A DNA stretch of 37,117 bases from a virus: positions 1 to 37,117 of the IMG/VR virus record IMGVR_UViG_3300028597_000046, one strand, 5' to 3'. Shown here one piece after another: positions 6,522 through 13,589 of this stretch. Position 1 is the stretch's first letter; each line of letters begins with the position of its first letter. Under the pieces are notes generated by a model that worked only from the letters and a program-made list of their open reading frames with translations, was not told the DNA's origin and made no database searches. The position numbers and the translations under genes were made by a program.

Positions 6522-6575
6522 ACCATCTTCTCCCCGTGCACTGCGCCTGAAGAGCGCTCTGAGCTGTGTGATCGC

Positions 6576-7061
6576 TCAGGTGGCGAGAGTACCACGCGGT
6601 GTGTACCCCGGGAAGAGTCTGGCTCGTATCGTGGGCGGCATCGGCTGACGCTTGAGCAGATCCGCCAACAGGTGCTGAGCAGCGTCGTTCGCGTGTCCCT
6701 TGCCGGGCTTGTACCAGCCCAACCTCCGCAGCCACACGACCTGTCCGAGGTTGCGCGCCGACGACGGCTGCGACCGGAGCACCTGGACCTGCGAGACGTA
6801 GGCCCAGTCGTCGAGCACACGGATCGCCCGCTGCGAGTGCTCCGAGGAGCTGGTCTTCCGGCCGCCGGACGTGGCGATGAATTTCTCGTACCCCAGGACC
6901 AATCGAGAGCGACGCCCCTTGGCGAGCTGGTCGAGCTTGCGCGCAAGGTCTGCGGGCCCGTACTGGCCTGACTGGAAGTCATCCGACGCGATGTCGTACC
7001 AGGCGAGACCGGTCATCAGACCCGGGTCCGCCCATACGATGAAGTTCCGCTCGCTGCTCAC
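6576..7061 (-). CDS. RuvC-like Holliday junction resolvase
   Basis: 161 residues from GTG at 7061, overlapping the previous stop as GTGA. The RNase H fold is indicated by IVWADPGLMTGLAWYD (first Asp, residue about 11), LVLGYEKFI (catalytic Glu) and GHANDAAQHLL (the C-terminal Asp motif of RuvC). Length is normal for phage RuvC. It would cut four-way junctions made during replication and recombination. Placement between polymerase and SNF2 genes fits. Confidence 0.85.
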   Translation of the reverse strand: MSSERNFIVWADPGLMTGLAWYDIASDDFQSGQYGPADLARKLDQLAKGRRSRLVLGYEKFIATSGGRKTSSSEHSQRAIRVLDDWAYVSQVQVLRSQPSSARNLGQVVWLRRLGWYKPGKGHANDAAQHLLADLLKRQPMPPTIRARLFPGYTPRGTLAT

Positions 7062-7327
7062 GATGCCCCTCCTGCCGTGCGCGCCACCAGGTGCCAGACC
7101 AGGTGTCCCCCGGGAGTCAATGTAGTGCCCACGTAGGTTGCGCCGGGCTCGACCCGGCGTCCGGTGCCGTATACCCGGTACTCCGTGGGGAGTTCGGTCG
7201 CCGACTCCCACGCCCAGAACTCCACGATGTCGGCGTCTCGGGAGGCAACGTGGAGTGGCCGCCCGGCGGTGTAGACCGTGTGCCACTCTTCGTCGACCGG
7301 GACGATGTACCTGAGAATGCGGGTCAC
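7058..7327 (-). CDS. Small conserved phage-type hypothetical protein
   Basis: 89 residues from GTG at 7327, overlapping the polymerase stop (GTGA). Predicted mostly beta: ILRYIVPVDEEWHTV, ADIVEFWAWES, YRVYGTGRRV, GHLVWHLVA. Small proteins of this pattern occur beside replication genes in phages, but I cannot assign a function. Confidence 0.7.
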   Translation of the reverse strand: MTRILRYIVPVDEEWHTVYTAGRPLHVASRDADIVEFWAWESATELPTEYRVYGTGRRVEPGATYVGTTLTPGGHLVWHLVARTAGGAS

Positions 7328-9108
7328 GTCTTCACCCACCGTTCCGGCAGGATCGATCCGCCTGCCGTCAGAGGAACCGCGTATCCGTCGCGGTCTGTCA
7401 TGCACTCCTCAACGATCTTCAGCGCTTCCTCGGCGTCCTCCTTCGGGACTTCGAGGAGCGCTTCGTCGTGGATCGGGAGGAGGAGGTTGTCACCGAGGCC
7501 GGAGGCGTCGATGTTGATGAGCGCCCGCTTCATGTACTCGGCGGCCGGTCCCTGGGTTGCGTAGTTCAGACCGGCGTACTCCTTGCCGGGCTTGAGCGGG
7601 AGGAACCGGCCCGACTTCAGCCACACCCCCGGGCGCTGGCCGTCCCGCTTCATCGCCATGGCGGCGGCGAGCAGCCGGTCGGCGAGTGAACGCATACCTG
7701 GGAAGTTCTTGTTGAACAGCCCCTCGATCATGGCCACCGTCTCGGCCGGGATACCGGCCGTTTCCGCCAACGTCTCGGGGCCCGCTCCGTAGGCGCGGGC
7801 GTAGACGAATGCCTTGAGCTGGGTGTATCGGGGGTCCTTCTTCGAGATCGGCTCGCCGTACATCTCGCGGCCGATGATGAGGAAGACATTGGACCCTGTG
7901 GCGTCGGCCTCGTGGATCGCGCGGATGAGTCCCTCGTCGGCGGAGGCGTCGGCGATCATCCGCAGCTCGATCTGGTCGAGGTCGCAGGAGATGAGGACCA
8001 GACCCTCACGCGGTACGAAGGAACCCCGGATCGTTGTCTCGTCGCGGGAGAGCTGCTGGAGTGGCGGTTCGGACACCGACATCCGGCTGGTGGCGGCGGC
8101 CCCCATGACGTTGATCGACATCCGGAGGATGTCACCGGCGTCGCGCAGGTCCAGGAACTTGTGCAGGTAGTCGCGCGGGAACTTGTCGGCCTTGCGGACG
8201 GCGAGCAGGTACTTGGCCAGTTGCTTGACGGCCTCGTTCTGTCCGTGGTCCCGGTAGAAGCCGAGCGTCTCCTTGGTGTACTGCGGCTGCCCGGTCCCGG
8301 TCCAGAACAGGGACTCCTGGCCGATCCGCTCGAAGGCCCGGCGGATCTGTCCGGCGGCGACGGGGCTCGTGATCTGGTGAGCCTTCGTCAGCCATTCGCG
8401 GATCTTGCCGCTGGTCTCTTCATAGGTCGCGATGGCGCGTTCGATGTAGGGGACATCGAGTTGCATCCCCTTCATCATCATCTTCGTGCAGATGCGGTTG
8501 GCCGCACGCTCCAGGTCGTACGCCTCCGGCGCGGAGGACATGACCCGGGGGGCCAGGTGGTCGTACAGGTGCGCCGTGATCACGGGGTCCAGCGCGGAGT
8601 AGATCCAGTACGGCGGATAGTTGATGGGGACCGTGGCCCAGGTCCACCGGTTCGCCTTCATGCCCTCGTCGAGAGCCTTCTGCCCGGCCACGGCACGCCG
8701 GTCGATGAGTGAACTGCCCAGCGGTTTCAGCCCGTTGGCCCGGGACGGGTCGTCTATTCGGGCCATGGTGAGGGTGTCGTGCATCCGCTCCCACGGCACG
8801 TCGTACCCGGCCTTGACAGAGAGGAACTTCCAGTCGTGGATGCCGTTGTGTGCGGCCCACTCCCCCTCGTAGGAGCGGAAGATCTCCAGGGCGACGCCGC
8901 CCCACCGTTCCCACGGCACAGCCCAGCCGGTGCGCTTGTCTCCGAACTGCACCATGCGCAGGTCGGTCTTCCACGGCGAGAGCCCGCCGGATTCGGTGTC
9001 GAAGGCGACGACGCCATCGCGTCGTTCGCCGAGCCAGCGCTTGAGCGCCATCGCGTCGTCGATGCTCTCGACAAGGTGAAGGCTCACGTCAGCGAGTGGT
9101 GATGTCAC
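7324..9108 (-). CDS. polA: Family A DNA polymerase with 3'-5' exonuclease
   Basis: 594 residues. The exonuclease domain comes first: VAFDTESGG (Asp, Glu), HNGIHDWKFL and YSALDPV. The polymerase domain has motif A LISCDLDQIELRM, motif B KAFVYARAYGAG and motif C PIHDEALLEV. The 5' nuclease domain of bacterial Pol I is absent, as usual in phage enzymes. It should be the replicative polymerase. The start is GTG at 9108; the ATG two bases upstream reads ATGTGA and stops at once. It is the first gene after the promoter at 9166-9194. Confidence 0.95.
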   Translation of the reverse strand: MTSPLADVSLHLVESIDDAMALKRWLGERRDGVVAFDTESGGLSPWKTDLRMVQFGDKRTGWAVPWERWGGVALEIFRSYEGEWAAHNGIHDWKFLSVKAGYDVPWERMHDTLTMARIDDPSRANGLKPLGSSLIDRRAVAGQKALDEGMKANRWTWATVPINYPPYWIYSALDPVITAHLYDHLAPRVMSSAPEAYDLERAANRICTKMMMKGMQLDVPYIERAIATYEETSGKIREWLTKAHQITSPVAAGQIRRAFERIGQESLFWTGTGQPQYTKETLGFYRDHGQNEAVKQLAKYLLAVRKADKFPRDYLHKFLDLRDAGDILRMSINVMGAAATSRMSVSEPPLQQLSRDETTIRGSFVPREGLVLISCDLDQIELRMIADASADEGLIRAIHEADATGSNVFLIIGREMYGEPISKKDPRYTQLKAFVYARAYGAGPETLAETAGIPAETVAMIEGLFNKNFPGMRSLADRLLAAAMAMKRDGQRPGVWLKSGRFLPLKPGKEYAGLNYATQGPAAEYMKRALINIDASGLGDNLLLPIHDEALLEVPKEDAEEALKIVEECMTDRDGYAVPLTAGGSILPERWVKT

Positions 9109-9111
9109 ATG

Positions 9112-9142
9112 TCCGCCTTCCTGCCTCAGAGCAGGAAGATAA
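9112..9142 (-). promoter_or_regulatory. Leader hairpin holding the polymerase ribosome binding site
   Basis: CTTCCTGC pairs perfectly with GCAGGAAG around a 6-nt loop (about 9119-9140), and the right arm contains AGGAAGG, the only visible ribosome binding site for the polymerase. Folding would mask it, so translation of the first replication gene may be RNA-controlled. Confidence 0.55.
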
Positions 9143-9165
9143 CACCGGATCTCGCCGGATGGGAG

Positions 9166-9194
9166 ATTGTACCCTCGTCAACCCGGCCTGTCAA
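9166..9194 (-). promoter_or_regulatory. Consensus sigma70-type promoter for replication operon
   Basis: Minus strand: -35 TTGACA (9194-9189), 17-nt spacer, -10 TACAAT (9171-9166). It is the best promoter match noticed in the window. It lies just after a terminator and about 58 bases before the polymerase start, and would be read by the host housekeeping sigma (HrdB). Confidence 0.85.
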
Positions 9195-9204
9195 CCTGAG
9201 CCAG

Positions 9205-9248
9205 AAACGGGAACCGCCCGCCGAGCGGGGGGATGCTCGACGGGCGGC
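9205..9248 (-). terminator. Rho-independent terminator
   Basis: A GC-rich stem, CCGCCCGTCGAGC with GCTCGGCGGGCGG (9246-9214), is followed by TTCCCGTTTCT. It closes the upstream transcription unit immediately before the replication promoter. Confidence 0.75.
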
Positions 9249-9259
9249 GTCAGGGGACC

Positions 9260-9535
9260 CTACTCCCCGAGTTCCCTCGGAGACGGGACCAAACCCTTGC
9301 CCCACAGGTCACGTTCTTCGTCGGTCACGTCCGGAACCACCTCCGGCAGACCGAGCATGTTCAGTATCAGTGCCATGTCGTCGGCGCTCTCTTCGAGCCG
9401 ACGCTTCACGTAGTGAGCCGCCAGCTTCCGCGCCGTGTCATCTTTCCAACCACCGCCCTCCGACACGACGAGAGCATCGCCGCGCCAGAGGATGTTGGCT
9501 ATGTCGTCTGTCGTACTTCCCCGGGGTGCGTGCAC
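9260..9535 (-). CDS. Hypothetical protein
   Basis: 91 residues from a GTG that overlaps the upstream TAG by one base (TAGTG). A helical protein with acidic stretches (SADDMALILNMLGLPE, DVTDEERDLWGKG). No family recognised. Last gene before the terminator at 9248-9205. Confidence 0.65.
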   Translation of the reverse strand: MHAPRGSTTDDIANILWRGDALVVSEGGGWKDDTARKLAAHYVKRRLEESADDMALILNMLGLPEVVPDVTDEERDLWGKGLVPSPRELGE

Positions 9536-10098
9536 TAAAGCCGCCTTGTCTTCACCTGCTCCGCCGCGATGTTCGGGTCCACCGCCGACGCGACCTTCAG
9601 GAGCTTCATACTCAGGCCGTTCTTGTTGCGTTCCCGGCTGATCCGGTCGTTCATCACGTTGACGAACTCCCGCGCGGTGCGGCACCGGTGGAGGGTCGGG
9701 AGATCCTCCTCGACGGCGACGGACTCGGACTCCTCAAGGTAGTCGAGATCCTTCGGGTTGCAGTCCGGGCACGCCTTGAGTTCCCGGTACCGCTCCTCGT
9801 CGCGCATCACCATGCTCACCGGCAGGTTGATGCCGCTGCGGCACGGGCCTCCGGTGCGGTGGTAGAGGACGCTCCGGCCGACCACCTGGAGCACGTACAT
9901 GTACTCCGAGTCAGGCTCTCGCACCCGGTACAGCGTGAGGTCCGTCCACCGCTTGTGACCGTATGTGTCCGCGATTTCGTAGGTCCACGACAGATCGGCG
10001 ACCATTTCACCGACGAATTCCAGTGGCCCGGACTGGTCCTTCACGACGATCTTGCCGTATGTGCCCGGCGAGTTGCTTTCAGTCACTGTCATCGTCAT
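9535..10098 (-). CDS. Hypothetical protein
   Basis: 187 residues. The start chosen is ATG at 10098 (MTMTVTES) because GGAGACGGAGAG precedes it; the frame is open further upstream but without coding character. The N-terminal half looks beta-rich (YGKIVVKDQSGPLEFVGEM, MYVLQVVGRSVLYHR). The C-terminal half is helical with one CPDC pair. No family recognised. Confidence 0.7.
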   Translation of the reverse strand: MTMTVTESNSPGTYGKIVVKDQSGPLEFVGEMVADLSWTYEIADTYGHKRWTDLTLYRVREPDSEYMYVLQVVGRSVLYHRTGGPCRSGINLPVSMVMRDEERYRELKACPDCNPKDLDYLEESESVAVEEDLPTLHRCRTAREFVNVMNDRISRERNKNGLSMKLLKVASAVDPNIAAEQVKTRRL

Positions 10099-10197
10099 CT
10101 CTCTCTCCGTCTCCAGGAGTTTTTCCTGTTTCCTCTCGCTTCCCGGCGTCGCACCGGAGGCACGAGGCCATGGACTCCTTCTCACTTCCTGACCGAA

Positions 10198-10270
10198 GGG
10201 TAACAGAAGTCGATCGTTCCGCTTCGGTGAGAGCACGCGAGTGTTTTCACCATGAAACTTCTGTTATCCC
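10198..10270 (-). ncRNA. Structured intergenic RNA or leader
   Basis: Within a 183-base gap between genes, GGGATAACAGAAGT (10270-10257) pairs with ACTTCTGTTACCC (10210-10198), one bulged A, enclosing a second helix GGTGA/TCACC. The outer stem of 13 pairs around about 46 nt is not a simple terminator. It may be a leader of the gene starting at 10098 or a small RNA. Confidence 0.45.
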
Positions 10271-10281
10271 TTGGCCAACCC

Positions 10282-10461
10282 CTACTCCTGACCCAGCATG
10301 AAGGCGAGGAAACTCCCCCGGGGCGGGTCCTTCACAATTTCCCGCTCGAAGATCACGGGGCCCTCACACTCCTCGGCGTGGACCCACCTGGCACGACCGC
10401 GTCCCTTGTCATCGACGAAGGTCTCGTACTCGCAGTCGTCGTTGTCACACTCGCGTGGCAC
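10282..10461 (-). CDS. Small acidic hypothetical protein
   Basis: 59 residues from GTG at 10461 (VPRECDNDDCEYETF) to TAG at 10284. It overlaps the 3' end of the upstream gene by 17 bases. Three cysteines, an acidic N-terminus and an amphipathic C-terminus ending FMLGQE. Unknown function. Support is an intact frame with GC-rich third positions, operon-like overlap and no competing frame. Confidence 0.6.
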   Translation of the reverse strand: MPRECDNDDCEYETFVDDKGRGRARWVHAEECEGPVIFEREIVKDPPRGSFLAFMLGQE

Positions 10462-10747
10462 GACCCCGCACCGCCCTCTCCTGCTGCGCCGCCCGGAGGA
10501 TCTCCAGCGCCGACGACACCGTCAGATCCTGGTTCCTCGACACGCGCAGCTTGTCCCTCAGTCGCCGCATCTGGTCGTACCCCTCGGGTATCTCCCGCAC
10601 CGCGAGGTCGTCGTACGCCGAACAGCGGAACCCCTCGGGGATGTGCAGCTCCAGCACCTCATCCCGATGTTCCTCCGCGCTGACGTCGTCGCCGAACTCG
10701 GCGATGCAGTCGACGCCGTCGAACACGCCGAACACACCACGAACCAT
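10445..10747 (-). CDS. Hypothetical protein
   Basis: 100 residues from ATG at 10747 (MVRGVFG), 8 bases after AGGAAGG. The frame also offers an earlier GTG that would touch the ribosome binding site. Middle region is acidic (EEHRDEVLELHIPEGF); the C-terminus is helical and basic. No family recognised. Confidence 0.65.
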   Translation of the reverse strand: MVRGVFGVFDGVDCIAEFGDDVSAEEHRDEVLELHIPEGFRCSAYDDLAVREIPEGYDQMRRLRDKLRVSRNQDLTVSSALEILRAAQQERAVRGRATRV

Positions 10748-10764
10748 CACTATCACCTTCCTGT

Positions 10765-10796
10765 CATGAGGCTACGCAGGATCAAGAGGACCCGTC
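10765..10796 (-). promoter_or_regulatory. Possible promoter
   Basis: Minus strand: TTGACG, 18-nt spacer, TAGCCT, about 20 bases before the ATG at 10747. The -10 is weak and it overlaps the end of the lipoprotein gene. Confidence 0.35.
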
Positions 10797-11027
10797 AACC
10801 TCACACTCCGGCCACACATCGTCGATCCAGCAGGCACGCCAGCCGTCCCGGTTGACGGTTATCCACCATCGATCCGGACCGAATGGCTTGTTGTTTTCGA
10901 CCTGTATCTGAAAGGTCTTTTCCCCGGGGGAACCGGGGGCCCGCTTGTCACTTACGACACCGGACGCACAACCCGTGACAACAAAAAAGACGCCGATTGC
11001 AACGACGCCTCGTACGTACTTTTTCAT
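10782..11027 (-). CDS. Putative lipoprotein
   Basis: 81 residues from ATG at 11027 after GGGACAGGGGAA. A classic lipoprotein signal: MKKY, hydrophobic core VVAIGVFFV, lipobox VTGC. The exported part (about 58 residues) is Trp-rich (RWWITVNRDGW). The product would be tethered to the outer face of the host membrane. Early phage lipoproteins often block superinfection, but nothing here proves it. Confidence 0.75.
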   Translation of the reverse strand: MKKYVRGVVAIGVFFVVTGCASGVVSDKRAPGSPGEKTFQIQVENNKPFGPDRWWITVNRDGWRACWIDDVWPECEVDGSS

Positions 11028-11046
11028 TTCCCCTGTCCCGTTGTCG

Positions 11047-11060
11047 ATCATGATCATGAT
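11047..11060. promoter_or_regulatory. Short palindromic repeat upstream of lipoprotein gene
   Basis: ATCATGATCATGAT is a 14-base palindrome of tandem TGATCA-type units, 20 bases upstream of the lipoprotein start. It could be an operator. Confidence 0.3.
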
Positions 11061-11102
11061 ACAACAAAGGGCACTCGTACTCGTTCACGTGTACGGGTGC
11101 CC
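11061..11102 (-). terminator. Terminator of the 11-kb tRNA cluster
   Basis: GGGCACCCGTACACGT pairs with the reverse complement side ACGAGTACGAGTGCCC (two mismatches), followed by TTTGTTGT. It lies downstream of the tRNA-like genes in the minus-strand direction. Confidence 0.75.
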
Positions 11103-11160
11103 GTGCCGGGGATTCTGTGCGCGTCCACCCCGACGGCAGACATCTTTGGCGCACCCTGCG

Positions 11161-11185
11161 TGGGAGGGGTGGGAGTCGAACCCAC
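11161..11185 (-). tRNA. tRNA-like 3' end (T arm and acceptor), unresolved
   Basis: T arm GTGGG-TTCGACT-CCCAC (11185-11169), 3' strand CCCTCCC and A73. A matching 5' strand GGGAGGG occurs only at 11408-11402, 240 bases away, with no recognisable D arm and another T arm between. Upstream sequence contains GGTGACCCGAAAG and a possible CGGAGC/GCTCCG stem. I cannot assemble a whole tRNA; it may be interrupted, permuted or decayed. Confidence 0.45.
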
Positions 11186-11252
11186 CCAGCCGGAGCACTG
11201 CATCTCGGTTTTCCCGTACGGCTCCGCTTTCGGGTCACCAGCCCGCGATCCA

Positions 11253-11277
11253 TCGTCACGGCCGGAATCGAACCGGC
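11253..11277 (-). tRNA. tRNA-like 3' end (T arm and acceptor), unresolved
   Basis: T arm GCCGG-TTCGATT-CCGGC (11277-11261), 3' strand CGTGACG and A73. No complementary 5' strand or D arm was found nearby. The upstream region holds a perfect 7-bp stem GGCATCC/GGATGCC enclosing GGTGACGCGAAA, and a CACTG/CAGTG hairpin. No standard anticodon arm can be identified with confidence. Confidence 0.45.
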
Positions 11278-11494
11278 ACACTGCCCTTTCCTCCCCAGTG
11301 GCATCCTTTCGCGTCACCGGTGGATGCCGACCGGTCTGGCCGAAGCGCCGGTCGATCGGAGGAGTCACGAACGAACGACGCCGCTGACGCAGTCGGGGTA
11401 CCCCTCCCGACACCTTGCCCTCGCTCCCCGTGTGTTCTCCCGTGAGGGGTCAAGCCGGGGTCACTCCCCGGACACGGTAATGGCAAGCCCATCG

Positions 11495-11566
11495 TAGACA
11501 CGGCAGGATTCGAACCTGCGCATCCGCTTTAGGAGAGCGGCGCTCTATCCCCTGAGCTACGTGTCC
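11495..11566 (-). tRNA. tRNA-Arg(CCU)
   Basis: A normal, unpermuted tRNA. Acceptor GGACACG/CGTGTCT (G1-U72 wobble), D arm GCTC/GAGC, anticodon arm CCGCT-CTCCTAA-AGCGG giving anticodon CCU, variable ATGC, T arm GCAGG-TTCGAAT-CCTGC, A73. CCA not encoded. It heads the cluster ending in the terminator near 11080. Confidence 0.95.
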
Positions 11567-11573
11567 TTGTGAC

Positions 11574-11670
11574 GCCGTTGGGCACCGGGGCGTCGCCGGT
11601 TTCACCGCCACCTCCGGGCTGGGGGCCCTGAGGTGCTGCCCGTCCCAGCCGTAACGGGTCGGCTGGGAGA
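11574..11670 (-). other. Intergenic region with hairpins
   Basis: Contains CCCAGCCG/CGGCTGGG (about 11644-11668) just after the stop at 11671, probably ending that transcript, and CACCTC/GAGGTG (about 11605-11635). No promoter matching consensus was seen for tRNA-Arg. Confidence 0.5.
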
Positions 11671-11877
11671 CTAGAACGAGCAGTCGCCGCTCGACGAGGA
11701 CGACGAGGTGTCGCAGCTCGACGGGGACGGCGTGCTCACCGAGATCACGGTGTTCGCCACGACGGTGGACGCGACGTCCTGCGCGGTCATCCGCGCGAGA
11801 CGGTCGGCGTCCCGCTTGCGCATCTCCCGGACGTCCTCGGTGGAGTCGGGCTGCTTCTTCGTGGGGTTGTCGCTCAT
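11671..11877 (-). CDS. Small Ser-rich hypothetical protein
   Basis: 68 residues. A charged N-terminal half (MSDNPTKKQPDSTEDV, MRKRDADRLARM) is followed by a low-complexity tail with SCDTSSSSSSGDC. The two tail cysteines could form a disulfide. Unknown function. ATG at 11877 follows AGGAGGAAGTTGAC. Confidence 0.6.
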   Translation of the reverse strand: MSDNPTKKQPDSTEDVREMRKRDADRLARMTAQDVASTVVANTVISVSTPSPSSCDTSSSSSSGDCSF

Positions 11878-11912
11878 GTCAACTTCCTCCTGTCACCTTC
11901 GCGTTGAAGGTA

Positions 11913-12290
11913 TCACGTACCGTCGATCCACACTAGCTCGCTCGCCCCGTTGTGTCCGCTGATCTTGAGCAGCGGATCGACACCGAGGTTGTGCCACACC
12001 TCCGTCTTCGGCTCGTTCATCGGGGGCATGTCAAGCCAGTGGGACACGGCATAGCCGTCACTGAAAACGACACCCTCGACCCGGACGCCGGTGCCGGAAA
12101 TCCCCGTCACGTCGATCTTCCGGTTGAGGACGAACCGACGGAACTCGGGACGGTGGAAGACCAGGGAGGACGACGCCTCCCCGTCCTTCATTCCGGCCAC
12201 CCAGTTCCTCGCCTGCCGCTTGTAGAACAGTGCGACCGCCAGAACGACATTGACGCACATGGACATCAGCAGCAGGAGTACGGTCACCAT
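11913..12290 (-). CDS. Single-pass membrane protein
   Basis: 125 residues. One N-terminal membrane helix (about 2-23, VTVLLLLMSMCVNVVLAVALF) with a basic YKRQAR stop-transfer, so the C-terminal 100 residues are probably cytoplasmic. Beta-rich remainder, no family recognised. Stop lies 10 bases from the next start region. Confidence 0.7.
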   Translation of the reverse strand: MVTVLLLLMSMCVNVVLAVALFYKRQARNWVAGMKDGEASSSLVFHRPEFRRFVLNRKIDVTGISGTGVRVEGVVFSDGYAVSHWLDMPPMNEPKTEVWHNLGVDPLLKISGHNGASELVWIDGT

Positions 12291-12299
12291 TTTTCCCTC

Positions 12300-12728
12300 T
12301 TACGCGGCTCCTTCATAGGAGCTTTCTCCTTCCGATGCTGACGGAGCGGTATTCACCTCGTCAACGCTGTCACCTTCACGATCCGCGTGGCACCGGCAGA
12401 CGCACGGGGCCTCGCAGAACTTGCACACGGCCGGTGTCTTGATCCCGATCAGGCCGCGTTCGGACTGGCAGTAGTCGTGGTTTCCGTGGAAGCACGACGT
12501 GGAGAAGTAGACGTGCGGCGGGCAGCAGTCGTGCCCCTCGTGGTCGACCTGAAGCAGGTCGCCCTTGTGGCCGACGATGAACGGGTCCCACTGACCTCGC
12601 TCGGCCAGCAGGTCGCCGAACACCCCCTCGGAGATGTGGTTCATGACCTTGTCGACCTGCTCGTTGGTCACCCCACCCGGCAGATAGACGCTGATCGTGT
12701 ACCCCTTCGGGTACGTCGGCTCAGACAC
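12300..12728 (-). CDS. Putative zinc-binding protein
   Basis: 142 residues from GTG at 12728 after GGAGGAGACA. The centre is rich in Cys/His (HDCCPPHVYF, CFHGNHDYC, CKFCEAPCVCRCH), consistent with two zinc sites. Acidic tail. No family recognised. Overlaps the upstream gene by eight bases. Confidence 0.65.
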   Translation of the reverse strand: MSEPTYPKGYTISVYLPGGVTNEQVDKVMNHISEGVFGDLLAERGQWDPFIVGHKGDLLQVDHEGHDCCPPHVYFSTSCFHGNHDYCQSERGLIGIKTPAVCKFCEAPCVCRCHADREGDSVDEVNTAPSASEGESSYEGAA

Positions 12729-13089
12729 TGTCTCCTCCCCCTCTGGACGCCATGTCCAGGTAGCTCCCCCGGATCTGCCCGGGGTACTTGGCTTCGAGGA
12801 GAGCGACGTAGCGCTGGTTCTCCTCGAACGCCAGTTGCTTGGTCATCAGCAGGGCGTCGTCCAGGTCGTAGCGGTAGGCACTCGGACCCCGGAGGTTGTC
12901 GTCCCACTCACTGCCGTCCCAGTACGCAGCACCCGCGTTGCCGTTGCAGATGGCCCACCGACCGTCGTTGTGTCCGCTTCCCCGGCGCACGACGAAGTAC
13001 CGATGCTCACCCTCACGCGTCCGCCAGAAGTCGAACCTGAATTCGGATGCGTGTGCCAGCTGTCCGGCCGCTGTCAGGATTCCTTCCAC
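12721..13089 (-). CDS. Hypothetical protein
   Basis: 122 residues from GTG at 13089, overlapping the SLOG gene end by 16 bases. Beta-rich first half (FRFDFWRTREGEHRYFVVR, WAICNGNAGAAYWDG), helical second half. No family recognised. Confidence 0.65.
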   Translation of the reverse strand: MEGILTAAGQLAHASEFRFDFWRTREGEHRYFVVRRGSGHNDGRWAICNGNAGAAYWDGSEWDDNLRGPSAYRYDLDDALLMTKQLAFEENQRYVALLEAKYPGQIRGSYLDMASRGGGDSV

Positions 13090-13532
13090 AGCTCCACCCT
13101 ATGGGTATCGATGCCCGCCTTCTCTGCGAGATCAGCACATCCCGACGCACCGTGGCTGCCGTGAAGACCTGGCCGCCGACAGCGAGGAGAGGTGCACGGA
13201 CCGACGAAGGCGTGGCACTCGTGTGCCCCGAGCCCCACCATGTAGTCGTTACGACGGGGACCGGCCCCCGGCCACGGGCCGAAGTCCTGCGTGGGATGGT
13301 CCTGCGCAGGGTGCGCATCGACCATGACCGGGTAGCCGTTCCGTTCCATCGTTCTGCCCCAGTCGTCGGCGAACTTGTCCGCGCCGCCGGGGCAATGACC
13401 GTGCCGTACGCACAGCAGCGTGTACCCCTCGCTCAGGGCGAAGGCGAGGCAGTCGTCCAGGGTGGCATAGACCGGCTCCGGGTCCGTCAGGTCACGGCTG
13501 CCGGTTATCAGCACACAGAACACTGCTGTCAT
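13074..13532 (-). CDS. SLOG-family (DUF2493/YspA-like) nucleotide-binding protein
   Basis: 152 residues from ATG at 13532, 8 bases after GGAGG. The N-terminus CVLITGSRDLTDPEPV and the segment LLCVRHGHCPGGADKFADDWG are the Rossmann-like SLOG signature (TGSR, then a GGADxxA motif). A glycine/proline-rich insert and Cys/His pairs follow. DUF2493 proteins are thought to bind nucleotide-derived ligands; the substrate is unknown. Phages often carry one. Confidence 0.8.
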   Translation of the reverse strand: MTAVFCVLITGSRDLTDPEPVYATLDDCLAFALSEGYTLLCVRHGHCPGGADKFADDWGRTMERNGYPVMVDAHPAQDHPTQDFGPWPGAGPRRNDYMVGLGAHECHAFVGPCTSPRCRRPGLHGSHGASGCADLAEKAGIDTHRVELWKES

Positions 13533-13548
13533 GTTCACGCCCCTCCGG

Positions 13549-13587
13549 CGAGCGCCGGGACACCGAAGCGCCCCGGCGCTCGCCGAT
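13549..13587 (-). terminator. Strong stem-loop between DGQHR and SLOG genes
   Basis: GGCGAGCGCCGGG pairs perfectly with CCCGGCGCTCGCC around a 13-nt loop. No U-run follows; the SLOG ribosome binding site begins at once, so it could be a terminator, a processing site or an RNA stabiliser. Confidence 0.55.
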
Positions 13588-13589
13588 TG

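Noticed and set aside
9108-9110. ATG start for the polymerase
   Set aside because: This ATG is followed directly by TGA; the in-frame GTG at 9108 leads into the exonuclease domain.
11161-11408. Single 248-nt tRNA using acceptor strands GGGAGGG and CCCTCCC
   Set aside because: No D arm follows the 5' strand, which lies inside a GTCGGG/CCCGAC hairpin, and another T arm is enclosed.
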